The position numbers and the translations under genes were made by a program. From assembly GCA_015179045.1 (NCBI GenBank), contig WHUZ01000057.1, positions 1-64,000 on the forward strand: a DNA stretch of 64,000 bases, in the 5' to 3' direction. The notes under the pieces were generated by a model that saw only the letters and a list, made by a program, of their open reading frames with translations, was not told where the DNA came from and did no database searches. Below, one piece after another: positions 44,446-55,500 of the stretch (position 1 is its first letter; the number at the start of each line of letters is the position of its first letter). This DNA is from Kalaharituber pfeilii (lineage: Eukaryota; Ascomycota; Pezizomycetes; Pezizales; Pezizaceae).

Positions 44446-45240
44446 AATGTCTTCTCAAACCCCTTCTCTATCACCTGTGCCTACAATTTTAGCATCCCGT
44501 GGGTGTGGTCATGCAACATCATCCTTACCGCAAACTCAATCTCCGGCACCTCAAACTCAATCACCAGCACCTGCAGACAACTTACGTACTCGGCTCAATG
44601 ATGAAGAAAAGCTTCATCTAGTCTGCTTATGCATTGAATACCAAGCGGAACATGTCAAAGGCAAGAAAGGAGCTTTTTGGCAAAAAATCAGAATGTTACT
44701 GAAAGAACAAATTGAGAAGGACCTCTGAGATCCTTATAGTATAATGGAAATCTTGCTTCAACAGCTTGAACTTGATGAGGAAAGAGAATTAAAGGAGTCA
44801 AGAACAGCACAAACTGATACCGATCTTAAACAAGCTCTAAGAGTATGACGCGACCATGAAGAGGAGCTTAAACAGCAGAATGAGGATACCAAAAAGTCGC
44901 AATCACAACTAGATGCCGAAGCGCATGAAGCGAATATTTATCGGCAGAATCTCCTTCATGTACGCAGTTAAAAGAGATCGATCATAATAGTAGATGATAA
45001 TAATTCTGCAGATTCTCAAGCTACAATTAAGGACGAGTCACAGACTAAAGTTAAGATAGAGGAGGAGAACAACAAACAAGCAATTAAAACACTTAAAGCT
45101 CTTCAGAAGCAACGATATCGATCTGATACAGACATTCAGCTTCAAGCTATTAGCAATTCAATAGAAAAGGCAGGTGATCGATTAGCACAAGCAATTGAAA
45201 CATTGGCTAGTAGCTCAGGTACTGGTACAGAAGAGTGACT
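44446..45240 (+). pseudogene. Harbinger accessory (Myb/SANT-like) protein, decayed
   Basis: Starts MSSQTPSLSPVPT, a Ser/Pro/Gln-rich leader, then LNDEEKLHLVCLCIEYQAEH ... GAFWQKIRMLLKEQI, a tri-helix motif of the kind Harbinger elements use to bind their own ends. After a stop at 44726 the frame continues as a Glu/Lys/Gln-rich coiled coil (LELDEERELKESR, KKSQSQLDAEAHE, QAIETLASSSG) with further in-frame stops. Confidence 0.7.
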
Positions 45241-45443
45241 GAAAGAGCTAGAAGAACAAATAAAAAGAGAAGCGAATGAGAGACTAGAGGACAGGAAAAA
45301 ACAAGTGGAAGATAATGCACTTATCAAGAACATGCTTGTAGAGCTACTTACTAGACAGTCAGGTGGAAGTACAAATTAGAGCTTCAGATATATATCAAGA
45401 CTAGAGGGTAAGAGATTGTATTTGTTAGATATTTGACTTCCTC

Positions 45444-46385
45444 TTAAGCATGTATGAATATTAGAAGAATAGCAATCATATAGTATTCAGCAATAGGAGA
45501 TAGTCTAATTTGTATGCTTCGTGAATGTGTAACAAACTGCCATAAAGAACCAATTTTGCTAAAGCCATGTTCAATAGATATATGTAGTGAGGACATATGT
45601 GCATTGACCTCTTGTAACAAAGAATGAAGAGTACGATTTGCCTTTGCTTTATATGCACCCCTAATACCATATGCATTGCCATATGCAGGATCACCATAAA
45701 CATAGAGAGTATCATGATTCATAAAGAGTTGATGAAGAATTTCATTCATCTTAATCTCATTCCATACTGCCCAGTTACCCATTTTGCCATATCATGGACC
45801 TTCGAGATGAGAAACAAGTCCATCTGGAGTCATGATTGCTTGAAATTTGATAGAATGAGCCTTTTTGTAGCCAGAATACCATAGTCTCTGATTTTGATTT
45901 GGTCGACAGATAATTTTTAAAGTCCCATCTATAAATTCCCACACTCCTTGAACACCTCCGCATTCAGATATTGCAGTGGCATAATATTTCAGTTAACTAT
46001 ATGTCAAGCAAGAATGGTCCCAGAATAATTTCGCGGAATATCGATCTACCAGATAGTGCACCACATCAGTAAATACTGATGATTGCCATGACCGACTCTG
46101 ACCAAACCAATGATAGTTCTCCTTATATTGATTTGGTGCTGCCAGGCGAAACAGTAGCAAACAAAAGGCGGCTTCTGCTCCTGGGCGGTATCTACCTCCA
46201 AAGGTAACCTGGTCAAGCTCAAGAAAAGGAAGAATCAACCGAACTTCCTCTCGAGAGAAGCGAAAGAACTCTAGACAGTCTTCTGCTGATATATTATCCA
46301 GACAGAAGCCACCTATGTTGGGGGGGGAGCAGTGGTTGTCAATATCGAGTTCTTTGACGTCGGCGATGAAGGGTAAGAACTGCAT
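45444..46385 (-). pseudogene. PIF/Harbinger DDE nuclease, decayed
   Basis: Minus-strand reading: FRFSREEVRLILPFLEL and FCLLLFRLA (helical lead-in), then FIDGTLKIICRPNQNQ with the first Asp, YSGYKKAHSIKFQAIMTPDG, then LYVYGDPAYG with the second Asp and ISIEHGFSKIGSLW with the Glu. This is the DDE_Tnp_4 pattern. A TAG interrupts after HLEGP, and a frame change separates the first block. Enzymatically dead as it stands. Confidence 0.8.
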
Positions 46386-46556
46386 TCATAACTGACTGTG
46401 TACTTGAGAGTACAAAGGCTGCCGCAGATGCGACAGCTAAAGTGGTCTTGCGGCGCGAGGTTATCGCCATAGGTCGAATATGCGTGCGGTATGCGTGGAA
46501 TATGTGTGCAGTTATGCGTGGAAAATAACCCAAAAAATAACCGCAGAAATAACCTA

Positions 46557-47655
46557 CAGTCAGACCTTGCTATAATGAAAAAGTCAAATTTGGCCCTTTG
46601 TTTTCACTATAGCAAGGTTTTCAGTATAGAAAATTGTACTAAATTAGTCATGTAGTCTTGGCAGCTAAGTGACCAGGGGAACTTCGCTACCAGTTAACAT
46701 CTGTATCGATCTACTAGTAATGGAAATAGCTACATTAAGAAGTTAATTCAAATGGGATAGTAGCAGTCGTGATGAATAGAAATAGAAATAGAAATGTAAG
46801 GAGTAGTAGTAGTAGGAGAAGAATATAAATTAGAAGTAAATCAGTAGTAGATTAAGATTCGTATTCATTAATTGCTGGCAGCAAGTGGGTATTCATTCAT
46901 CTTTGAATACTAGTGAGTTGGCAAAGCAATCATATGGGCAATATATTGAACACCTACAGACTGGAACCTTTGTTACCATCAATAGTCTGATACAGGATAG
47001 TTGTCACTCCGGACAGGTTCAAGATTTGGTAGATGAGTATCTATTTCATGATGAGGATGCAACAGATAGCACTATTGCTATAGAGGCTATTAGTATTCCG
47101 GAACTTATAGCGGACATGCAACAAGCACAAGTGGAAGACCTTCACCAGTCTGAATCAAATCCCGAACCCGAGTCTCTATCCCGCCCTCCCATTAGCACCT
47201 CAGAGTCTATCCAGTCTATCGATTCTCTCATCTATTATATGGAGAGTTTGCCAGTTTCTTCTCTGGACCATACTACTTTTCGTCAGCCACTAGAACTTTC
47301 AGAGCTTGCTTCTACCTTTCAGCAGCTTTCTCTCGCCTTAAAGTCATACCAGCAACATACCCGGAAGCAAAAGACCCTCACAACCTGGTTCAAACCAACC
47401 TTTAGCACTTAGCGTTGTTGGCTGGGCTGCTCGGAATTACTGGTACGCAGGAGGCAAGGCAGGAGCAGGGGGCTCCCTATGAATTTCATCAGTGTCTTTT
47501 CATTATAGCAAGAACAATTTGTATGTAGATAAAAATAACTTCCTCTAGATTTTTTTTCATTACACTATTTGGTGTGATTTCATTATAGCAAGGTCAAATT
47601 GTATGGGGATGGAAATCCGAGAGCGTGGTATGTTCATTATAGCAAGGTCTGACTG
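46557..47655. mobile_element. pogo/Fot-type element, internally deleted (1.1 kb)
   Basis: Inverted ends CAGTCAGACCTTGCTATAAT with a TA duplication on both sides (46555-46556, 47656-47657), as in the pogo branch of Tc1/mariner. Only the C-terminal part of a transposase frame remains. It is inserted in the Harbinger element. Confidence 0.85.
46885..47412 (+). CDS. C-terminal part of a pogo-type transposase (up to 175 aa)
   Basis: An open frame within the deleted pogo element. The catalytic DDE domain is absent; what remains is an acidic Ser/Gln-rich tail (DLVDEYLFHDEDATD, then helical segments). It ends QKTLTTWFKPT, which fits the PCNA-interacting (PIP) consensus QxxLxxWF; a PIP motif is reported near the C-terminus of Drosophila pogo transposase. 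The start codon is uncertain. It may simply be the undecayed remainder of a deleted gene, not an expressed protein. Confidence 0.45.
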   Translation: MGIHSSLNTSELAKQSYGQYIEHLQTGTFVTINSLIQDSCHSGQVQDLVDEYLFHDEDATDSTIAIEAISIPELIADMQQAQVEDLHQSESNPEPESLSRPPISTSESIQSIDSLIYYMESLPVSSLDHTTFRQPLELSELASTFQQLSLALKSYQQHTRKQKTLTTWFKPTFST

Positions 47656-47763
47656 TAGGTACGTTGCAAAATCTGGGCCGTTTTTTGGTTGGGTTATCAT
47701 GACTAATGGTTACCCGGAAAATAACCGAATTCAATAACCGGACTTTGCAAAATCCGCCTAAAT

Positions 47764-48131
47764 ACCCTCTCCGTCCCCAGGATAAAAAGAGCTTAAAATA
47801 ACATTAGAATAAGGAAATATTACGTAACCCTGCATACACGCTACTACCAAGTTTCCCTTCCACTGAATACCACTGAGTGCTTCAGTCGTATCTGAGCACC
47901 CTCTTCTGCAGTCTCACCAAAGTATGTAGTTTACTGGTACTTTGACCGAAGGCTCTACTTTCCCTGCAAGTTTGAATACTTACGTGATTCCCATTCCTCG
48001 TTATTTGGTAACAATGAGGCTGCAATAATCGTAAACGATATACATGTACAAGGACTTGGTTGAAGAAAATTAGGAGAGCAGAATGAAACGGTGCAGGCTG
48101 CGCGGGGAGGTGGATGAAACGGCAGCTCATT
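47764..48131. other. No recognisable gene
   Basis: Short frames only; nothing conserved. Confidence 0.35.
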
Positions 48132-48484
48132 TTTTTTTTTTTTTATTTTTTTTTTTTATATCAATACTCGCAGGCCGCCCGATGGGCTATGGCGAGGGTC
48201 TTTATTAAGGAAAGAAAGAAAAAGACAACTAACAACCTTACAACCTAAATACATGTGATGCCCGCGGACTCCTCCATGATGCGGGTGGCGCCCAGTATGA
48301 TCCCCTACTTCCGTCCCCTCTCCGACTCATACCGGACCGACTTGTGCCACCGTCCACTCAGCCTCACCTTCTCGGCATCCATCTCTTTTCCCAGGTAAAT
48401 CACCACCGAACTGGTTTTCTTGCCTTCCTCCTCCAACACGTCCCTCTTCCTTAGCCAGCGAATCCCCCTTATCTTCCCTAACTC
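48132..48484 (-). mobile_element. ORF1-only retroposon, 5'-truncated (copy 2)
   Basis: 353 bp with the duplication CAGCTCATT (48123-48131, 48485-48493). The minus strand encodes the end of the ORF1-like protein (IRGIRWLRKRDVL, KKTSSVVIYL, VRLSGRWH..YESERGRK, stop). Next come the short 3' UTR shared with the other two copies (CGGGCAT.ACATGTATTTAG), the A hairpin and poly(A). Confidence 0.88.
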
Positions 48485-48493
48485 CAGCTCATT

Positions 48494-49150
48494 GGATGGA
48501 TAGGTGTTGGGGATGGCAGCGACTAGTGGCCCCAAACGAGGGGAAGAGCTGAGAGGGAAAGGTAGACAGATTTGGGGCGTTTGCGGAAGCCGTAGCAGAG
48601 GTGGTGTGGAGGAGACAGGATCATAGGGAATAGAGGGTCGTGGACGGGCTTTGTAAAGTCCTTCTATTTTCCTATATGTAACCACTTAATGGTGTGGGGA
48701 AGCTGAAAGAATTGGCGTTGCACTGCGGCGTTTTTCTTTGCAAGCCACGCATCCCGTGCCTTTCTCACCCTCCTGATATGATAACTTCCCTGATACTTCC
48801 CTATTCAGTTATGGTGCTGTTGGTCAAGAATGGACCGGTTGTAAAGTTCGCTGCCTTGCTGACTAATACGTCCAAATTACCTTTGCCCCCGGTATTGACC
48901 GGCCCCTTGGGTTGACCATCCGCCCGGGTTGACCTCCCCTGACGCCAACGAACACTCAATCTGAGCAGGCTCCGTTGCGACAACGAAAACAGCTTTTTGA
49001 CATCGGACAACTTGAGTGAAGAAACTTCTAAGAGTGAGTATATTCTGCTTCAGTACTCCTTTCAATATGAAAAAATAATTGACAATATTGTAATAGTTCT
49101 TCAGACGCTCAGCCAGTGCCAGTCATACATGTGAGTCTGTCAGCTGTATT
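48494..49150. other. No recognisable gene
   Basis: A proline-rich minus-strand frame (about 48685-48494) adjoins the retroposon, and a second short frame lies at 49010-48801. Neither shows family features. Confidence 0.35.
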
Positions 49151-49153
49151 AAG

Positions 49154-50321
49154 ATGGCTTGTCCCGGCAAGAAAAAAAGGGCTTGTCTACATGCTTCAGT
49201 AGCTGCAGCTGCTATGAGGCGAACGAAGAAGAGAGCTATCACAGTGGAAGTGGATACCCCTATTGCGGAGGTGGATACACCTGTTGCAGAGGCGGATACC
49301 CCAATTGTATTTAGTGAAAGTCAACAGTCTTTGGTAGATGAGTCTGAATGGGATCAAGAAGAATAGGAACAAGATGATGAGCAGGATATTCAAGACTTGA
49401 GCATAAAAGTAGATGTTCATACGGAGTTGATGAGGAATATAATAGATGTGGACTTCCCTACTGTCCAGTTCAAATATCAACATAGTGCACAGGTCTCTCG
49501 CCACACATTATGGTTGTATAAGAAAGCTCAACAAGATTACAGCACTCCGCAAGATAAAGTAAAGCAGGGAGCTTGCGCCCTCCTTTGGCTGTCGCCCATT
49601 AACAGCTTACTTTACTCCAGTGAATAGCTCGGAATTGGCAGCTGCAGATGAAGTTATACTGGAATCTAAGTCTGCGATGGAAATGCGAGTGGAGACACTT
49701 TTAACGGGAATTCAAGAATTACGGCGAAAGTTCAAAATAAAAAAAAGAGATAATACCAGTAGGGCAAAACTACCAACGACACTTAGCAGTGTTCCATGTC
49801 CTTCAACTTCAGCTTCGTCATCCTCAGGAAATTCGCACCTCATTATCATTAATAACAGCTCATTCTTTCAATCGAGGAACAAAAATGGGAAAGCATTTGA
49901 GGCAGTGGGAATGAAATTAGCTTATTAGTCGACAGACTCGATTTAGTTCGTTAGATGATGCAGGAGTTCAGCTGGCAGTTCTGAAACATATTGCTAGTGT
50001 CTTACTGCTCATGGCTGAGCAATGGCAGTCACTGAATATCTCAAGCTTGTTGGCGAAGAGGAAGATGATGGAACAGAGCTTGAGAATATACTTTCATCAA
50101 ATACTACTGCCAAATCTCGGTCTATTAAAGTGTCTGCAGCACGGCAGTGGTTGCGAAAGTTAGGATTTCGATGGCAAGATGTCAAAAAGGGTGTCTATAT
50201 TGATGGGCATGAGCGAGAAGATGTTGTGCGATACCGTCAAGAGGTCTTCTTACCTCGCTTTTTTGAACCATGCTTGAAGTTTAAGTACGTGATTTTGGTT
50301 GGTGGGGGGTTCCCTTCTTGA
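49154..50321 (+). pseudogene. DDE transposase, N-terminal part, decayed
   Basis: Frames 49154-49366, 49397-49627, 49620-49928 and 50022-50321 follow one another with stops between them. The last one contains SAARQWLRKLGFRWQDVKKG and GVYIDGHEREDVVRYRQ; WLxKLGF..KKGVYxDGHER.DVV.YR is typical of a fungal DDE transposase lineage (IS630-like). The catalytic part is missing; a C-terminal part of the same kind lies at 61.6-62.0 kb. Confidence 0.6.
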
Positions 50322-50621
50322 CCAACAGCACCAGATGGTTCCCAAGTCACGTTATGCTAGTTCTCAACTTTACCGTCACTCTGAGGACAGTAGACACTAT
50401 CGCTCGAACTCTCACAATGGTTCTCGCCTTGGCCCAGCAGGGGTGCACACGATGACTGAACCAATAAAAGAATCCCTGTCCGTACTGTACGGTAGTGCTG
50501 CCACTGCTTTTCTCGGTCGATGACTGACGAATGTGCCAAGCTACTGAGATACTTACAGCAGTACGGAGTACAGAGGTGCATAATCTACAGGGGTGCCCTC
50601 GTCTGAGGCGACACCCGAATT

Positions 50622-50962
50622 TAGTGTTTGCATCGGTTACAAGTACTTGTCAGTTTAACTTGTCGGTTTTTCGGTACAAGTCAGGTTTTCTTTTGAAAAA
50701 AAAACCGACTTGGCCAACAAGTCGGTTTTTTCCATATTAAAAAACTTGGACCGACAAGTTGAATCAGATACAAGTTAAAAATTTTATGTTTCACCATACA
50801 AATAATCCCTGTCCAAGTCAGTTTTTGGCTTTATTTTCAACTTGTCGGACAAGTTTTTCCAAAAAAAAAAAACTGACTTGTTAGAGCAAGTCGGTGTCAG
50901 TCCAAAGTGAAAACTTGTACCGAAAAACCGCCTTGTACCGACTGGGAGCGATGCAAACACTA
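50622..50962. mobile_element. hAT-like MITE, second family
   Basis: Inverted ends TAGTGTTTGCATCG and the near-exact 8-bp flanks CACCCGAA (left, two bases off the end) and CACCCGAT (right). Subterminal copies of CAAGTCGGTTTTT / CCGACTTG are numerous in both orientations, probably transposase-binding sites. Non-coding. Confidence 0.75.
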
Positions 50963-51104
50963 CACCCGATTATGCACGATGTCAGAGGATGCCTTGTCTG
51001 AGCTGCACCAGCAGAAGCTCTGAGTCACATTCGTAGACTCAGCTACGGAGTGTTCCAAACCAGTTGACGAATGTTTTTTCGATGTCAGCTTGCCCACGGA
51101 CATA

Positions 51105-51175
51105 TTTTTTTTTTTTTTTTTTTTTTTTTTTGGGTCACGTAACCCCGCATACAGGCTACTGGCCTATGGCAGGGA
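51105..51175 (-). mobile_element. LINE-B tail-only insertion (71 bp)
   Basis: T-run and B terminus only (sense start TCCCTGCCATAGG), flanked by the 11-bp duplication CCACGGACATA (51094-51104, 51176-51186). The sense end lies at the base of the B hairpin. Confidence 0.93.
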
Positions 51176-51410
51176 CCACGGACATAGTAAAGACGCTGAA
51201 GATGGACAAGAGGAAGAAGATCCAGAGAGGGTCATGCTTGAAAGTATGGAGTGGAGATGTTTTTGTGCAACGATTGAGGAGTACCAAAAACTTATCGATC
51301 AATGGAAAAAGTCAAAGGATATAAATGAAAACTCTGAAATGACTGCCAACACCACTCCAAGCACCGAAGTCTGCGCAGGTTGCAGTTCACCAGGCAGCAA
51401 ACGATCCGCA
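51176..51410 (+). other. Short open segment, unrecognised
   Basis: One frame reads an acidic helical stretch (EEEDPERVMLESMEWRC, EEYQKLIDQWKKS). No start codon, family or partner exon can be assigned. It may be part of a host exon disrupted by the tail insertion. Confidence 0.3.
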
Positions 51411-51411
51411 T

Positions 51412-51458
51412 CCTGCTATAGGCTGGTAGCCTGTATGCGGTGTTCCATGACCTGAAAA
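51412..51458 (+). mobile_element. LINE-B tail, degenerate
   Basis: CTATAGGCTGGTAGCCTGTA and the following GGTGTTCCATGACCTGAAAA resemble the B terminus in plus orientation. The A-run is short and no duplication was found. Confidence 0.5.
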
Positions 51459-51642
51459 GAGATTGGCAATTGAGGGCACGGAGCCTCTTATACGCGAGCT
51501 GACGCCGCTACTACACCAGCACATCTCACTTGCACTTACTTTGGATGTGGTCAATTGTGTCGCTGCGGGTGCACTTGGATGTGTTTGTTTTATATTTTAC
51601 AAGGCCATGCATCTTGGACAGTAGTTCGGGCTTGGGCGCGGG

Positions 51643-52425
51643 ATTTTTTTTTTTCATTTTTTTTTTTTTCAGTAATCGCGTGCCGCCCTAAGGGGTATGG
51701 CGATGTTTAGCTACATAGGAGATAATGGGAAAGTGTGGAAATAGATAGGAAAGGAACTGAAAACTAGGTAAGCAACGGAGTAACGAGGAAAGGTTCATCG
51801 CCCTTCCATCTGTTCCATCAGCGAGAAGTCGTCCTAACAATACGTGACCGTAAGGAAACGTCCATCGCCGTTGTCGTTCCATCCATTCCATCAGTGATGT
51901 GATTGGGTCCCCATCTTCTTCGCCCCATTTTTGTGTCCTGAGTACCGCATCCCTTCCCCCTGGCCATTTTGTTCTCCATACCTGGCACCTGCCCAACACG
52001 TGGCAGGTTGTCTCCTCCTCCTCTCCGCACCATTTGGAATCGGACCGTCGGCTTTCCACAGCCCATATTGCCAGTGTCTCAGGCCCTTGCCCCCTGGTAG
52101 GCCTGCCAGTGTTGCTACCTCGTGCCCAAGTCTTTATATTGGTCTGTAGTTCATGTCCAGCCTGTTCCTTTCCTCCGCCCTTCAGCCTTTGGCTTGTTGA
52201 CGCATGCAGGCCTCTGTGACCATCTCATTCTGAGATTGTAGGAAAGCGCCTGTCCTGGCCGCCTTGTCAGCTTCCGTGTTGCCCCAGACACCCGTGTGTC
52301 CTTTTACCCACATCACCGCCACATCTAGGTCTCCTTTCGCGGCTCGTGCTTTCCAGGCTCTTCTGACCGTCTGAGCTGCCCCTTCGTGGGTAGGTTTACC
52401 TTCCGCAATCTTTTGGAGCTTGTTC
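51643..52425 (-). mobile_element. LINE-A copy, 5'-truncated, upstream of the ankyrin gene
   Basis: T-run, diverged A hairpin (ACCCCTTAGGGC) and 3' UTR, then zinc finger (SKWCGEEEETTCHVLGRC) and RNase H remnant (WVKGHTGVWGNTEADKAA). It breaks off near 52425, about 90 bp before the start codon of the ankyrin gene. Several frameshifts. Confidence 0.85.
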
Positions 52426-52514
52426 TTGTTCACGGGACATTTAACTGATATTCCCAACAGCTGGCACCCGCAAAACGCGCTTTCTTTTCTCCTCTTTTTG
52501 CTACGAAACAAACC

Positions 52515-55500
52515 ATGTCCTTCGGGTTTGGCATCGGTGATTTTCTGGCGGTGAGCAAACTGGCATGGAGCCTGTATCATGACTGCTTTCTTGTGGCCCG
52601 GGGTGCTCCTCAGGAGTTTAGACTCCTTGTGGATGAACTCAAGACATTATATGCGACAATGCAGGTTTTTGAGGCTGAGCTCAAGAACCCAGATTCTCTT
52701 TTGGTACGCGGTGGGGCAGATCGAGAGAGGATGATAAAGGAGCTGATCAAGAGCCTTGAACAAACACTCAATGCACTGCATGACATGTATCAAAAGCATC
52801 GCAATATTGGGGCTACCTCGCGACCTGGCCTGAAACGGGGATGGGATAAACTCAAGTGGGCAATTGATGCAAAAGAAATTGATGTGCTCCGGAACAAGGT
52901 TCAGTACCGCAGCCTCCACTATGAGCAGTAGCTAACTGCTTATCACAGCTCACTTATCATAATGGGGTATTATCTTTGCTCCTTACGTGCGTTGGAAAGT
53001 ATGAACAGTCTCAGCTTTGAATGTACCAGTTAAAGGGGAACCACAGTGACAGTATTGTACTAATACTATATTATGCCGGCAGTTCATCTCTTCAACGGTT
53101 GGAATCGATGACAAAAGCCATTGAAGCTGGGATCGAGGAGCTCAGGAATTTCTTGGAGCGGATTCAAATTACAGGAAACGTCTCATCTAGAGCACCTGTT
53201 TTAGGATCTGTCCCAGGCACAATAAGATCCGCACCAGATGGAGTGAATACTGGTACCGGAAGGCATGGCAATGACACATTAGCCATGATCGATTTTAGTA
53301 AGCGATGTATGAAAGCAGCGGAAGCCTTCCAGCATTGGAAGGTAATCGGCATTGAAGAATGGATCAAAGCAGCTAGATGGTGGTTGTTAAAGGTATGGTT
53401 CTACGTATACATAGTCTATTACCTGAGCACCTGCCAATGTGTACTTACCGTATTCTTAATAGGCACATACGGATCTGCGCGATATAGAGGGCCCTGTATC
53501 ACATGTGGCTTATTGTAGCCTTCTTAAAGCCTCCTGGATACTGAAGGATCTAATAGTTATTCACCCTCAACTTAGTTTTCTCGAATCAACAGTGCAGTAT
53601 GAAATAATGAGTCTGACTGAGGTGAGGTGGAATATTTTCGTAACTAACCTGGAGAATATCGATATTGACCTTAAAATGAGGCTATCAATAAGGAGTTTAG
53701 ATGGTTGCAGGCGTCGAACGCCGAACTGCCCGCACTCAAGGACATTGCTTGCGACAACTTGCAGATATGGGAAGGACAAGCACAGAGCATAGCGTTGGAG
53801 CCTGTTGCCGACCGAGAAGATCATGGAAGTGCATGGGTAATGTCTGATGATTATATTCTATTTCGAAGGTGAGGATACCTCTGGCCATTCTTTCGTTGGC
53901 ATACCACCGCTGGTGTAGTGCAATGAAGAATTCAGTACACAGTATGCGATGCCATTGCTTGCGCGGCCACTCCATACCTATGGCATTGTCTAACTTACAG
54001 ATATAGATTTGCCCTGTATGAGGTCGATCGCCCTCGAACGCAAATCCCTTCTCTAGTGTTAGTCCTCGTAAATAAGAAATCCAGGGAGGCCCGTCTAGTC
54101 ATTTATGATCAGGCCTGGAGATGTCTGGCTGAACTTCCCTTTACAGGTATATCCACAATTTTTCTGTTCTGACATATGCTATGCATTACCACTACTGCAG
54201 CTAACATAGCAATAGCTCAAACTGTCCATGATTACCAACGCGAGTTGATTTACGGAACACACCATGTGAGCATAGCAGGACTTCAATTGACACTATTCCG
54301 TCAGTTAGGTAAAAACTTTTCTAGTTTTCATCCTTTCACAATGTAGCTAACACTTATAATAGATACCAAGGTCCTTTATGCCATGCTGCTCGTATATGTA
54401 CAGTTCAACGTAGTGCTCTATATGGACAATATCTCCCTAAGCCTAAATGCACACTATGGGTTTATATTGCTCATTGCAATGAGACTATTATATTCCGATG
54501 TGATCAAATATCTTCTGCGAATGCCATTACACCAGCAGTTTGAAAACACAAACGAGAGCTCGGCTCATTCTTTTCTCGCAGCCGTGCAGGTTGCTGCTCA
54601 AGCCTTCGTAGATGCATCCACAGATGGAATGAATGTAACCGACAATGACAAACAACAGGATATCGGCTCACGTGAGTCATTCCTTGGATGGATGCTAGAC
54701 CAAGGCTACGAACAGCCGATTAGAGAATTCCTGAGGGAAAAAGGACTGAGCCCTCCGAAGGACGGCCTCAAAGATTGGTTGTCACCACAGAGTACTATTT
54801 GCAAAGAGCGTATAGATGTGTTCTGCTTGTGGCTACCATTAGGTCTACCTCCTCAGAAAATCATCCGGCAGAATCAGTTGCTATTTTCCGCAAATGTATG
54901 TGGCCACGCAGCAGTTGTATGGTTACTATTGATGCAGCAAGTCGATACCGAGCTCCGGAATGCAGATGGCTATACAGCACTCCATGGCGCAGCCATGGCG
55001 GGTGATGAGGCAATAGTAAAACTCCTCCTCGACTCTGGAGCTAACACCGAGGCCCCTGCCGAGTACCATCAGACGGCACTGCACTTTGCTGCCGAAAACG
55101 GCCGTGTTGAAATAGTCAAAGCGCTGCTCGACTCTGGAGCTAACACCGAGGGCGACGGCAGGGGGTGGAAGACGGCACTGCACCTTGCTGCCGACAACGG
55201 CCATGTTGAAACAGTCAAATTGCTGCTCGACTCTGGAGCTAACATCGAGGCCACTGACATGGGGATGGGGACGGCACTGCACTTTGCTGCCGAAAACGGC
55301 CATGTTGAAACAGTCAAAGCACTGCTCGACTCTGGAGCTAACATCGAGGCCACTAACGAGCACACGGAGACGGCACTGCACCTTGCTGCCAGAAACGGCC
55401 ATGTTGAAACAGTCAAAGCGCTGCTCGACTCTGGAGCTAACATCGAGGCCACTACCGAGTACCGAAGGGAGACGGCACTGCACTTGGCTGCCAGAAACGG

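Larger units (their letters stand above)
44234..47759. mobile_element. PIF/Harbinger element (3.5 kb), decayed, with a nested pogo element
   Basis: Ends AGGCGGATTTTGCAAAGTCC and its inverse, with AAAT on both sides (44230-44233, 47760-47763). It has the two-gene layout of Harbinger elements: a Myb/SANT-like DNA-binding gene (plus strand) and a DDE nuclease (minus strand), both with stops. A pogo-type element is inserted at 46557-47655. Confidence 0.8.
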
